From: CAIWHR01 sp963708855
GTDB taxonomy: Bacteria > Pseudomonadota > Gammaproteobacteria > Burkholderiales > Casimicrobiaceae
Length of the DNA stretch: 64,000 bases
Direction of reading: 5' to 3'
Assembly: GCA_963708855.1 (NCBI GenBank)
Contig: CAVPUM010000006.1
Location: forward strand, 1-64,000
A model generated the notes under the pieces. It was given only the letters and a program-made list of their open reading frames with translations, did not search any database and was not told the origin of the DNA. How positions within the stretch are numbered: position 1 is the first letter of the stretch; every line of letters begins with the position of its first letter. Below, piece by piece: positions 46,137 to 55,860 of this stretch. The translations under genes were made by a program, and so were the position numbers.

Positions 46137-46790
46137 ATGAGCCAATCCACCGTCATCGCCACCAAGGCGCCGCCCGCGTCGGGGTGCCTGTTCGTGCTGG
46201 CCGCGCCGTCCGGCGGCGGCAAGACGAGCCTCGTGCGCGCGCTGCTCGAGCGCGAGCCGGGCATGCGGCTGTCGGTGTCGTACACGACGCGACTGCCGCG
46301 TCCCGGCGAGCGCGACGGAATCGACTATCACTTCGTCGACGAGACGAAGTTCATGGCGCTTGAAGGCGGCGGCGAATTCCTGGAACATGCGTTCGTCCAC
46401 GGCCACTGGTACGCGACGTCCGCCACGTGGCTCAACCAGGAAGTGCAGGCCGGGCACGACATGCTGCTCGAAATCGACTGGCAGGGCGCGCGGCAGGTCC
46501 GCCGGCTGATGCCGGAGGCCGTCCACATCTTCATCCTGCCGCCGTCGCTCGCCTCCCTCAAGGAGCGTCTCGAAAAGCGCGGACAGGACAGTCCCGAAAC
46601 GATCACCCGCCGGCTGGAGGCCGCGCGCGAGGAGATGCGGCACTGCGGCGAGTTCGATTATGTTATTATGAATCAGGACTTTGCGAGGGCCGTCGACGAT
46701 TTGTCCGTGATCGTCCGCGCCGCGCGCCTTGCGGCGCCGCGGCAGCAGGCGCGGCATGCCGCCCTGATGGCCCAACTGCTGAACCCCTGA
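46137..46790 (+). CDS. gmk: Guanylate kinase
   Basis: This 217-residue enzyme phosphorylates GMP to GDP. The P-loop is LAAPSGGGKTSLVRALL near residue 23, and YTTRLPRPGERDGIDYHF and LLEIDWQGARQVRRLMP follow. Length and motifs are normal. It is followed by rpoZ 17 bp later, a conserved pairing with the alarmone gene spoT downstream. Confidence 0.95.
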   Translation: MSQSTVIATKAPPASGCLFVLAAPSGGGKTSLVRALLEREPGMRLSVSYTTRLPRPGERDGIDYHFVDETKFMALEGGGEFLEHAFVHGHWYATSATWLNQEVQAGHDMLLEIDWQGARQVRRLMPEAVHIFILPPSLASLKERLEKRGQDSPETITRRLEAAREEMRHCGEFDYVIMNQDFARAVDDLSVIVRAARLAAPRQQARHAALMAQLLNP

Positions 46791-46807
46791 AAATCCGGAG
46801 TCACGCC

Positions 46808-47038
46808 ATGGCGCGCATCACCATCGAAGATTGTCTTGCCAGGATTCCCAACCGCTTCGAGCTGACGCTCGCCGCCACCAACCGCGCGCGGCAGATCACC
46901 GCCGGCTCGGCACCGATGGTCGACGCCGACCGCGACAAGCCCACGGTCATCGCGCTGCGCGAGATGGCCGCGGGCAAGATCGGCATCGAAATGCTGCTCA
47001 AGACCGGGCCGACGCTGCCGACCAACCCGCAGCCTTGA
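46808..47038 (+). CDS. rpoZ: RNA polymerase omega subunit
   Basis: This 76-residue protein opens MARITIEDCLARIPNRFELT, with AATNRARQI near residue 24 and DKPTVIALREMAAGKI. Omega helps assemble RNA polymerase and forms one ppGpp site. The order gmk-rpoZ-spoT is conserved. Confidence 0.96.
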   Translation: MARITIEDCLARIPNRFELTLAATNRARQITAGSAPMVDADRDKPTVIALREMAAGKIGIEMLLKTGPTLPTNPQP

Positions 47039-47069
47039 CCCCCCAGGTTTCGGACCCACGTAACCGCGT

Positions 47070-49202
47070 ATGTCCGAGATCGCGGAGTTCACCAAGCATC
47101 TGGGGCACTACCTCCCCGCACCGGACGTCGCGCTGGTCTCGCGCGCGTTCGAGTTCTCGGAATCCGCGCACCGCGGCCAGTTCCGCAAGTCGGGCGAGCC
47201 GTACATCACGCACCCGCTCGCCGTAGCGAGCATCCTGTCGCAGTGGCGGCTCGACGCGCAGGGACTCGCCGCCGCGCTGCTGCACGACGTGATGGAGGAC
47301 ACTTCCGTCACCAAGTCCGAACTGGAGAAGAGCTTCGGCAAGCCGGTGGCCGACATGGTCGACGGCGTGTCCAAGCTCGACCAGATCGAGTTCACGTCGC
47401 GCGAGGAAGTGCAGGCGGAGAGCTTCCGCAAGATGCTGCTCGCGATGGCGCGCGACGTCCGCGTCATCCTGATCAAGCTCGCCGACCGCCTGCACAACAT
47501 GCGGACGCTGGACGCGATGGCGCCGGCGCACCGCAAGCGCATCGCCCGCGAGACGATCGACATCTACGCGCCGATCGCCAACCGGCTGGGCCTCAATTCG
47601 CTGTACCTCGAACTGCAGGACCTGTCGTTCAAGCACCTCTACCCGGCGCGCTATCGCGTGCTCGCGGGCGCGATCAAGGCGGCGCGCGGCAACCGGCGCG
47701 AGGTGATGAACCGGCTGCTCGACAACATCCGCGAGGGCCTCGCCAAGGATCATGTGCTGGCCGTCGTCAGCGGCCGCGAAAAGACGATCTACTCCGTCTA
47801 CAAGAAGATGCGCGAGAAGCGCTATTCGTTCGCGCAGGTGTTCGACATCTACGGCGTGCGCATCCTCGTCGCCGACAAGACCAACGTCTACGCGGCGCTG
47901 GGCGTCCTCCACGAGCTCTACAAGCCGATTCCCGGCAAGTTCAAGGACTACGTCGCGATCCCCAAGGCCAACGGCTACCAGTCGCTGCACACGACGCTGT
48001 TCGGCCCGTTCGGCACGCCGCTGGAAGTGCAGATCCGCACGCACGACATGCACCGCGTCGCCGAAGCCGGCGTGGCCGCGCACTGGCTGTACAAGGCCGG
48101 CGGCGAGCTCGACCTGGCCGAGGCGCAGAAGGAGACGTCGCGCTGGCTGCAGAGCCTGCTCGAGATCCAGTCCGAATCCGGCGACTCGAAGGAATTCCTC
48201 GAGCACATCAAGGGCGACCTCTTCCCCGACGAGATCTACGTCTTCACGCCGAAGGGCAAGATCATGGCGCTGCCGCGCGGCGCCACCGCCGTCGACTTCG
48301 CCTACGGCGTGCACACCGACATCGGCCACCATTGCGTGGCCGCGCGCATCAACTACGAGCTCCTGCCGCTGCGCACCGAGTTGAAGAACGGCGACCACGT
48401 CGAGATCCTGACGTCGCCCGACCGCGCGCCCGAATCCGTCGTGGCTGTCGTTCGTCGCCACCGGCAAGGCCCGCTCGCGCATCCGCCACTACCTGAAGGG
48501 CCTGCAGCAGAAGGAATCGGCGGCGCTCGGCGAGCGGCTGCTGAACCAGGCGCTGGCGACACTCAAGGTCGAGCCCGACGCGATCTCGTGGGACCGCTGG
48601 GAGGCGCTGGCGAAGGAATACGGCAGCCAAGACGCAACTCGACATCCTGGCCGACATCGGCCTGGGCAAGCGGCTGTCGTTCGTCGTCGCGCAGGCGCTC
48701 ACCCGCGCGCCCGGCAAGCCCGACGAAGCGCCCGCGCCGTCGAACGCCAAGCTCGGTTCGCTGACGCTGCGCGGCGTCGAAGGCGTGGCGATCCAGTACG
48801 CCAAGTGCTGCCGGCCGGTGCCCGGCGACAACATCATCGGCCAGTTCCGCCGCGGCCATGGCCTGCTCGTCCACACGCGCGACTGCATCACGCTCAAGAA
48901 GCAGCGGCTCGACCCGTCGGAGCTGGTCGACGTCGAATGGGCGGTCGATGTCGAGGGCGTGTTCGAGACCGGCATCCGCCTGCTCGTCGCCGACCGGCGC
49001 GGCCTGCTGGCCGATCTCGCGCTGGCCATCGCCGACGCCGACGCCAACATCGACACCGTGTCGATGGAGCGCCCGGACGGCGCCGAAGTGATCGCGATGT
49101 TCTTCGGCGTGCAGGTGCGCGACCGCCGACATCTCGCGCAGGTGCTGCGCTCGCTGCGCCGCGTGCCCGACGTGCAAGCGGGCGCAGCGCACGCGGACCT
49201 AG
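47070..49202 (+). CDS. spoT: Bifunctional (p)ppGpp synthetase/hydrolase, frameshifted
   Basis: This RelA/SpoT-family protein of about 710 residues starts at ATG 47070. The HD hydrolase domain has LLHDVMEDTSVTKSE near residue 73 and IKLADRLHNMRTL. The synthetase domain contains SGREKTIYSVYKKM and FDIYGVRILV. The TGS domain contains EIYVFTPKGKIMALPRGATA. After frameshifts near 48440 and 48635 the zinc-finger-like region (YAKCCRPVPGDNIIGQFRRG) and the ACT domain (RRGLLADLALAIADADANID) follow. The active HD motif argues for hydrolase as well as synthetase activity. The end is taken at TAG 49200-49202 in a third frame; the uninterrupted frame would run to 49393, inside the convergent usher gene. 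Confidence 0.9.
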
Positions 49203-49229
49203 CAACCGCGCCGACGCGCCGCGAGGAGA

Positions 49230-51661
49230 TCAGCGCGCCGCCGCTCCGCACACGACCGTGCCGACTTCCGTCAGCGCGCCCAAGTCCTCCGGCACGACGA
49301 TGCGCGCCGAGCACGCCGCCCCCGTGTCCTGCCGCAGCACGTACTCGCCGGGCTCGACACCCTCCACGTAGAACTCGCCGCGACGGGCGGTGAAGCTGCG
49401 CAGCACGACGCCGTCGCGCTCGAGCCGCAACTCGCGGAATTCGAGCGGCTGCTCCTTGCCGTCCCGCAACTCGACCAGCCTGCCGACGATCGCGTGGTTC
49501 TTGCGCACGGCGAACGCGACGAGCGTTCCGCTGCGCGTCGGCGGCGAGATCACGATCTCCGAGGTCGGGAACACGTAGTCGAGCGGCAATTCCTTCGTGC
49601 CGAAGGCGATGAAGTTGTCGTAGTAGGCCGCGATGTTGGTGGCGACGACCTCGCCGCGCGCATTGGTATTGCCGACATACCAGCCATTGGCGTAGACCGG
49701 GACGTCCTCGAGGCCGGGGATGCGGACCAGCGCGAAGCTGTCCTGCACGGGACGCGACGCGAACAGCCTGCCGCCGACGCCGCCGAAACTGCCGGCGACG
49801 AAAAGCCGCGTCAGGCCGGGTCCGCCTTCGGGGCGACTCGCGCGCGCGTACTCCGCGCCGAACGTCGCGTGCTCCGCGTTGGCCTGCACGAATGCGCGCC
49901 CGAACATCGCGTCGGGCGCGTCGCTGTCGAAGCGCCCGGCCGTCAGCTCGTAGCCCAGTCCCTCGCCCTGCGGAATGGATTTCTGCAGCGACAGGGCCTG
50001 CGAGCTGCCTTCGCTCGAGCCGCCGGCGGCGGCGACCACCGACGTCGTCGTGTCGAAGAAATAGCGGAACGACAGCAGCCAGTTGTTGGACGTCTGCGGC
50101 TCGATCGTCCGCACGTAGTTGAGCGACAGGAGGCCCTTGCCGCCGAGCATGCTGCGCGTGTACGTCACGTTCGTGATCTTCGCGTCGGGACCCTCGTAGC
50201 TCGTCAGCCCGTTGTACGTCGCCGTGAGCGTGCCGAGGCTGGGAAAGAACAGCGAGCCGGACGCGTACTGGGTGCTGCGGATGCGAAAGTCCGCGACGAG
50301 ATCGGACAGCTGCGCGTAGTCGCGCGCGCGATAGAGCGAGCCCACGTTGACGCTGAAGTTGGTGCCGGTGTACGAGTAGGCGACCGATGCCGCGGGGGCC
50401 GAGCCGCCGTTGCGTCCGCCGATCGAGACGCCGGCGCCGACGATGCCGAGCGGCGACTGATAGGTGCCGAACGGCCCGATGTTGTACAGGTCCTCCGTCG
50501 CCTGGCCGCGCAGGCCCAGCGTCAACTGGTTGTTCAACGCGTAGCGATGGAACGCGGACGCCGCCAGGTCGCCGTAGTCGTCGCTGACGACGCCGTACTG
50601 GCGGCGCAGGAAACCCAGGTTGTAGCTGTACTCGTGCAGTCCGGCGGCGAGCCCGACGTTGGTCGCGAAGAAGAACGGCTGCTGCAGCGTCTGCTCGCGC
50701 CCGAACGGATCGCGGAGCACGACCGCCACGTTCTGCCCGCCGGTCAGGCCGTTGGTGATGTTGGTGATGTCGAGCGGACCCGGCTGCACCTGCCGCTGCG
50801 CGATGAGGTTGCCATCGATCCTGCACCTGCACCGTCGACGGAAAGGCGACTTCCGTGGCGAACGACGCCGTCGGATACTGGACGAAGTACGGGTCCATCG
50901 AATAGAACTTGGTGAGGCTCACGCCGCCGAGCGGCACCGATCCATTGAGGTCGAAGCCCGGCGTGAAGAAGTCGCCGAGCGTCCAGCGACGCAGGTCGGC
51001 CGCGCTCGTCGTACTGCACGTTGGTGAGCAGGCGCGTGAATCCGTTCTGCGTGCCGCTGCCCCATTGCTGGCTCGTCGTGTTGTAGAGAAGCCAGTTGCC
51101 CGTTCGCGCGCCGAATTCGGTGGCGAACTGGTACTGGCGCTGTCCGAACGATTCGTCGCCGTTGGCGTTCAACCCGTAGTTGACGAAGAAGCTGCTGTCG
51201 GCGGGAAAGAGCACGCCGGTGCGGCGGTCGGGCCCCAGGTTCATCGTCGTCGCCGGCAGCGCGCGCGCCGGGACGCGCAGGTCGAGCGTCACCGACGCGG
51301 CGTCGAACTTCACGTCGAGGTCGGGCATCGCCGACACGTCGATGTACGACTCGCCATCGACGACGACCGGCCGTACGCGCCCGGGGCCAGACCCCACTTG
51401 GCAAACTCGGCGAGCGGCACCAGCAGGTGTCCCTGATCGTCGCGCAGGATCGCGAGATCGCCCTTGTTGACCGTGTTGACCAGCACGCGGGCGATCAGCA
51501 TCGTCGGGCCGTGCTCGCCGCGTCCATCGTCTCCGGCGCGTGGGCGCCGTCTCGCCCGCGGCCGCGACCACCACCGGCACTTCCAAAATGAGCAGGAACG
51601 CGACGACCGATGCGGTGACGGCGAGCGGGCCCAGCCTATTTGCAGGCGCCGGGATCGACAT
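49230..51661 (-). CDS. Fimbrial outer membrane usher protein, frameshifted
   Basis: The long frame from about 50800 down to 49230 encodes the beta-barrel and C-terminal domains of a chaperone-usher system usher (TNGLTGGQNVAVVLRDPFGR, GLHEYSYNLGFLRRQYG, VRKNHAIVGRLVELRDGKEQ). Upstream pieces in other frames supply the signal and N-terminus: MSIPAPANRLGPLAVTASVV from 51661, then MLIARVLVNTVNKGDLAILR, then SSFFVNYGLNANGDESFG, then LGGVSLTKFYSMDPYFVQYP. At least four shifts are needed, near 51535, 51390, 51010 and 50815. The usher forms the outer membrane pore for pilus subunits. Its start overlaps the chaperone end by 26 bp. With this many shifts real decay is more possible than elsewhere. Confidence 0.85.
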
Positions 51662-52380
51662 CGACCTTGCGTTTCAAGTCCACGCGTTCGGCGACGACGA
51701 CCGCCTCGACCGCGGCGAGCCTGCCGCAGACCTCGGGCGCGATGTCGAAGCGCATCGTCCGCGTGGCGCCGGCCAGGAAATAGCGGTCGGGAAACGTCTG
51801 CGTGAACAGGCGGCTGCCGTCGCGCGCGATGCCGGCAAGCTCGACCTCGTCGGCGCGGATGTGCACGTTGCCGGTATTGGCGACCGCCCAGTCGACCTGC
51901 CGGCCGGCGACGCCGAGACGCGCGATCTCGCCCTTGCGCTCGGGTTGCGCCGGCGCCACGAACACGCCCACGCCGACGCGCAGGAAGATGCGCAGCGACG
52001 TCCCCTGCGCCGGCTCGTCCGGCGCCGTGGCAGGCGGCAACTCCTCGATGAACAGCCGGTACGTTTCCTCGCGCGTCACCGGCGCGGCCCGCACGCCGAC
52101 GCGCACGATGCGCGACTCGCCCGGCAGGATCTCCATCGTCCGCGGAAAATAGATGAGCGTATCGGTGGGCTCGTACTGGTCGACGCCTTCCGCGTTCTGC
52201 GTCCAGCTCATCGCCTGCACCTGCATTCGCAGCGGCGTCGTGTCGTCGTTGCGGACGACGACCTCGCTGGCGCGTGTCGCGCGGTCGAGCGTCACCCGCA
52301 GCGGGTTGATGACGAATTCACCCGCCGTGCGCGGACGTCGACACGACCAGCGCGGCCAGCAGCCAGCGCGACGACGGCAT
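51636..52380 (-). CDS. Periplasmic pilus chaperone (PapD-like), frameshifted
   Basis: The mature domain reads GEFVINPLRVTLDRATRASE, TDTLIYFPRTMEILPGESRI, VRVGVRAAPVTREETYRLFI and ends KVDVDPGACK. This is an immunoglobulin-fold fimbrial chaperone with the typical G1 strand region and the FFL/Pro-Gly-Glu motif. The signal peptide starts at ATG 52380 in another frame (MPSSRWLLAALVVSTSA), joined by a shift near 52325. It stabilises spore-coat-U-type subunits in the periplasm before delivery to the usher. Confidence 0.85.
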
Positions 52381-52405
52381 CCACCATGGGCGCCGCGGCG
52401 TTCAT

Positions 52406-52842
52406 TCAGGGCGTGACCGTCGCGGTCAGGATGTCGGAATACGCACCGACGCGCGCGTTGACGTAGTTGGCGCCGAGCAGCGTCCCGGTGATCCGCCACG
52501 TCTTCGTTGGCGCCGAGCCGCTGACGAACGTCGCCGTGATCGTGTAGGGAATGTACGCGTTCTGCGTCGCGTGCTTCATGCGCAACGGCGCGCTGCCGTT
52601 GGCCCCGGAAAAGCCCCACGTCGGCGACGAGGCTGGCGGGAGTGCAGCGGACGCCGGATGTTCATCGACGCGGTGACGGTCGTCGGCCGCCGACGGATCG
52701 AGCGCGGGAAAGTTGATCGGGCTGCCCGCGGTGCGGAATGTGCAGTTCTGCGCCTGCACGCCCCCGGCACGCGGCCAGCGCCACCGCGGCGGCCAGGCAC
52801 CGCATCCCTGCGCAAGACGGTGATAGGATTCGAAGCGATCAT
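52406..52842 (-). CDS. Spore coat protein U domain pilus subunit 1, frameshifted
   Basis: The C-terminal half is clear: PTWGFSGANGSAPLRMKHAT, PYTITATFVSGSAPTKTWRI, TGTLLGANYVNARVGAYSDI, LTATVTP. These are the last strands of a spore coat U (SCPU) domain, with the typical terminal donor-like YSDxLTATVxP. The N-terminal part (QNCTFRTAGSPINFPALDP) and leader are scattered over frames, so the exact start (about 52842) is approximate. It is the last subunit gene before the chaperone. Confidence 0.7.
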
Positions 52843-52924
52843 ATGAGTTGAAGGGCGCCACGATTAGACCACCATCCGGCGGCGAATCAAAGCGCCGTGG
52901 GACGAGCGCGCTTTCGCGAGCCCG

Positions 52925-53400
52925 TCACGGTGTGACGGTGATCGTCATCGTCCCCGAGTACGCGCCCAGCGCGTGCGTTCTGGAACACCGCGGGGAATCT
53001 GGCCCGTGAGCGGTCAGCGTACGGTTGCGCCCGCCGCCCGCGCGCGAGTCCGCGCCCTGCGCCATTGTTCGTCGACAGGATGACGGCCGACATCGTCGGG
53101 CGTGCCGGGCAGCGCACTGCAGGTGAGCGTGGCCGTTGGCGGGACCGGTGAACGTCGGCATCGTCTGGTTCGTGCAGCGATACGTGATTGCAGCGCTGCC
53201 CGTCGCCGTAACGGCCGAGCTGGGGTCGATATTGCGCCCGCTGGTGCCGACGTTACGGATGTTGACGACCGGCGCCGCCGTGAAAAAGCGGCAGACCGGC
53301 ATCACCGTCGCGTTGAGCGACACCGCGACATTGGCCGCCGCGTGCGTCTCGCCTCGCTGCACGCAACCATGGCCACGACGAAGAGTGCGAGGCGAACCAT
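52925..53400 (-). CDS. Spore coat protein U domain pilus subunit 2, frameshifted
   Basis: It starts at ATG 53400 with a leader-like MVRLALFVVAMVACSE. It continues in another frame with NVAVSLNATVMPVCRFFTAA, PVVNIRNVGTSGRNIDPSSA and VTATGSAAITYRCTNQTMPT, then breaks up, and ends LGAYSGTMTITVTP. It is closely similar to subunit 3 (VNATIVGVCKFFTAAPVANL). Several indels lie between about 53130 and 53000. Confidence 0.75.
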
Positions 53401-53486
53401 GAATGCCGTCGGCCCGGTCGGCGTGGTCGCACCGCGAAGGCCGCGTCACTTCGCAGCCTTCGCGCGCCGCCCGGAAGCGGACGAGG

Positions 53487-53968
53487 TCAGGGCGAAACGC
53501 TGACGGTGATGTTGCCGGTGTAGGCGCCCGCCGCCGCGTTCTCGAAGTTGGCGGCGAGGATCGTGCCGGTGACCGTCAGCGTCTTGTCCTGCCCGCTGCC
53601 CATGCCGGTGCCGGCGCCGCCGGGGGTCGACGTAATGGCCGGCGTCATCGTCGGCGTGCCCGAACACGACGAACAGGTTACCGTTGCCGTCGCCGGCACC
53701 GTGAAGGTCGGGGTCGTGCCGTTCGAACACCTGTAGATGATCGCCGCGTTGCCGGTGGCCGACGTCGCGGAACTCGGATCGATGTTGCTGCCGGTGCCGG
53801 TGTTGGTCAGGTTCGCCACCGGCGCCGCCGTGAAGAACTTGCAGACGCCGACGATCGTGGCGTTGACGGTGACGCGTGCAGGCTGTCGCTGGCCTGGACG
53901 CCGGTGCTGCCGAACGACGCCACGACGGCGGCAATCAGCGCTGCATGCTTGATGACATTGGTCTTCAT
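53487..53968 (-). CDS. Spore coat protein U domain pilus subunit 3, frameshifted
   Basis: It starts at ATG 53968 with signal peptide MKTNVIKHAALIAAVVASFG. After one shift near 53880 the mature SCPU domain reads VNATIVGVCKFFTAAPVANL, SSATSATGNAAIIYRCSNGT, and ends AGAYTGNITVSVSP. A glycine-rich loop (STPGGAGTGMGSGQDKTLTV) lies in the middle. The length of about 160 residues fits Csu-type major pilins. It is the first gene of the pilus cluster. Confidence 0.85.
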
Positions 53969-54124
53969 GTTGTTCCCTCTCCGTGTATTGGCCACTTGTT
54001 ATGGGTTGGGGGACCCTGGTCCGGGTTTCGATTACGGCGACACCCCCTGCTGGGGTCCTAGGTAGCAATACGTATGCCAACGACACGGTCCGGTGAGGAA
54101 CATGATGGCGAATTTACTTTTTTT

Positions 54125-54152
54125 ATATTATAAATCAATTAGTTACAGACAA
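54125..54152 (-). promoter_or_regulatory. Candidate promoter of the pilus operon
   Basis: On the minus strand TTGTCT (54152-54147) is followed, 16 bp later, by TAATAT (54130-54125), which overlaps a TATAAT. It sits in the only strongly AT-rich patch of the window (about 54105-54160). The resulting leader before the first pilin would be about 150 nt. The rest of the 53969-54427 gap shows no gene. Confidence 0.4.
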
Positions 54153-54427
54153 CAATTCCGCCGGTGGCAGTCGCCGCTACGGCCGACCGGACCCCAACTT
54201 CAATCCGGGCAAAGACCGGCGCGGCGGAAGGCGTCCGCCGGACTTGTGTCCACGAACCTGGCGGGCGTCACGAGCCGCGAGCGGCGAGGATTGCGACGGC
54301 GCGAATGATGTAGGTCAAACGCGGAGTCGTTTTCCCGTACTCCTACGGATAGGCACGGCATACCGTGGCGCGGAGAATCATCGTCGTGAACCACGCCCGC
54401 CTGCCTCCGCCCGTCGCCGTATCCACC

Positions 54428-54732
54428 ATGCGCACTGCGCTGGCGCTGGTCGCGTGCGCGACGCTGCTTGCCGGCGGATCGGCAATGGCCCAGGGGGCGC
54501 AGGCGACCGTCACCCTCAACGCCACCGTACTGGAAGTGCAGTGCACGGCGCAGCAGCGGCTGCGCATTCGCGCGTGCGCACCGGCGCAGGAATCCTGGTC
54601 GACGGAAAACGGCAAGGTGCTGGTGGCGCAGAAGTCCGCGACTCGGCGAACCGCGCCGGAAGGTCGCAGCCGCAATACGACGTCCGTTACGATGCCGGTC
54701 GCCAGGTGATGATCAGGACGGTGCTGTACTGA
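54428..54732 (+). CDS. Small secreted hypothetical protein, frameshifted
   Basis: It starts at ATG 54428 with a clear signal peptide (MRTALALVACATLLAGGSAMA). It continues QGAQATVTLNATVLEVQCTA and has two cysteines. A shift near 54600-54660 is needed to reach the natural-looking end PQYDVRYDAGRQVMIRTVLY at TGA 54730-54732. The TVTLNATV start resembles the mature N-termini of the nearby SCPU pilins (VNATIV), which hints at a related beta-strand protein, but I do not recognise the family. It is divergent from the pilus operon. Confidence 0.5.
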
Positions 54733-54747
54733 GCGTCCGGCGCCGCT

Positions 54748-55127
54748 TCACCACGCCGTCTCCCGCTCCGCCGTCGCGCCGATCTTGTGGATCGTCAGGT
54801 CGGCGCCGTTGAATTCCTCTTCGGCAGGCCCGAGATCTTGTCGATCACGGCCACGAGGGCGACCCAGCCGCCGAACGCCTGCACGACGACGCTGCCTGCG
54901 AAATCGTGAGACTCGGCACCGAACGTGGACTTCATCCACGCCTGGATTCCGAAGTGCTGGCTGCACGCGATGCGCTCGAAGAACGGATACAGGAAACCGA
55001 CGAGCAGGAACGTCGCCGCGAGCTGCGGGTTGAACTTCGCGCGTTCGGCGATCCCGCCCGACACGATTGCCGGAATCGCCGCGGCAAAGGTACGCGGGAC
55101 ACCTCCGGCCTTCTGGCAGCGCACCAA
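54748..55127 (-). pseudogene. Ammonium transporter (Amt) remnant
   Basis: One frame reads FAAAIPAIVSGGIAERAKFN, PQLAATFLLVGFLYPFFERI and SHDFAGSVVVQAFGGWVALV, the central part of an Amt ammonium channel. It then jumps to the extreme C-terminus of the same family, EEEFNGADLTIHKIGATAER, ending at 54748 in another frame. The N-terminal third and about half of the C-terminal membrane domain are missing. An internal deletion plus 5' truncation, and not just an indel, is needed, so this is a real relic. Confidence 0.8.
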
Positions 55128-55184
55128 GAAATAGGGCCGCTTTGCGGGCGGCCCCGGTCACTACGGTTGTCCGGCGAATCGGCT

Positions 55185-55505
55185 TTACGCGGTTTGCGAC
55201 GCCAGCACCTTCTGCAGTTCACCGGTGCTGTACATCTCGCGAACGATGTCGCAGCCGCCGACGAATTCGCCGTTGACGTAGAGCTGCGGGATCGTCGGCC
55301 AGTTCGCATACTGCTTGATGCCCTCGCGAATCTCCGCGTCGGCCAGGACGTTGACCGAGAAGTACTCGTTCACCCCGCAGCGCTTCAGGATTTCCGCCAC
55401 GGTCGCGGAGAAACCGCATTGCGGAAACTGCGGCGTGCCCTTCATGTACAGAACGACCGGATGCTTGGTGACCTGGTCGCGGATCGTGTCTTCGGTCGTG
55501 CTCAT
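55185..55505 (-). CDS. grxD: Monothiol glutaredoxin (Grx4/GrxD family)
   Basis: This 106-residue protein opens MSTTEDTIRDQVTKHPVVLY, with the CGFS active site in GTPQFPQCGFSATVAEIL near residue 30 and the glutathione-binding WPTIPQLYVNGEFVGGCDIV. CGFS glutaredoxins bind and transfer [2Fe-2S] clusters. It is intact and starts at ATG 55505. Confidence 0.95.
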   Translation of the reverse strand: MSTTEDTIRDQVTKHPVVLYMKGTPQFPQCGFSATVAEILKRCGVNEYFSVNVLADAEIREGIKQYANWPTIPQLYVNGEFVGGCDIVREMYSTGELQKVLASQTA

Positions 55506-55603
55506 GGTGTCGGTCTCCGGCGGATGGCGCAAAGCGGCATATTACTCTTGTTGCGGCGGTGCCCGCCGCAGCGCTGGGGGTCGTACCAGGGTCATGACCG
55601 GGG

Positions 55604-55741
55604 TCATTCCTTGACCGCCCCCGTGAGGCCCGATACGTAGTATGAATTCGTTCCAGACTTGAAGTACCCCTTCAGCAGCCGCGTGCAGAAGGGGATGAGA
55701 AACGTCGGATAGGTGAGGATCCCGAAGGCACCTCTGTACGC
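55604..55741 (-). pseudogene. Possible ABC transporter permease C-terminal fragment
   Basis: A short minus-strand frame ends GYFKSGTNSYYVSGLTGAVKE at TGA 55606-55604, preceded by the hydrophobic AYRGAFGILTYPTFLIPFCT. The ending resembles the C-terminus of sugar ABC permeases (VxGLTAGAVK), but only about 45 residues can be read and the match is weak. The rest of the 355-bp gap 55506-55860 shows nothing I can name. Confidence 0.3.
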
Positions 55742-55860
55742 CGGCGATGTTCACCGCGGCCATGGTGCCTCCGCGCCCTTGTCGGTATCGCTCGACGGCG
55801 CGCTGGGCGAATGGCGCGACGCTTGTGTACTGGCGGTGCCGTTTTTCGCCCTCGGGCGAT

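Noticed and set aside
49200..49393. Extension of spoT to the stop at 49393
   Set aside because: That tail is proline/arginine-rich and would overlap the convergent usher gene by over 160 bp. A stop at 49200-49202 in the neighbouring frame gives a normal length.
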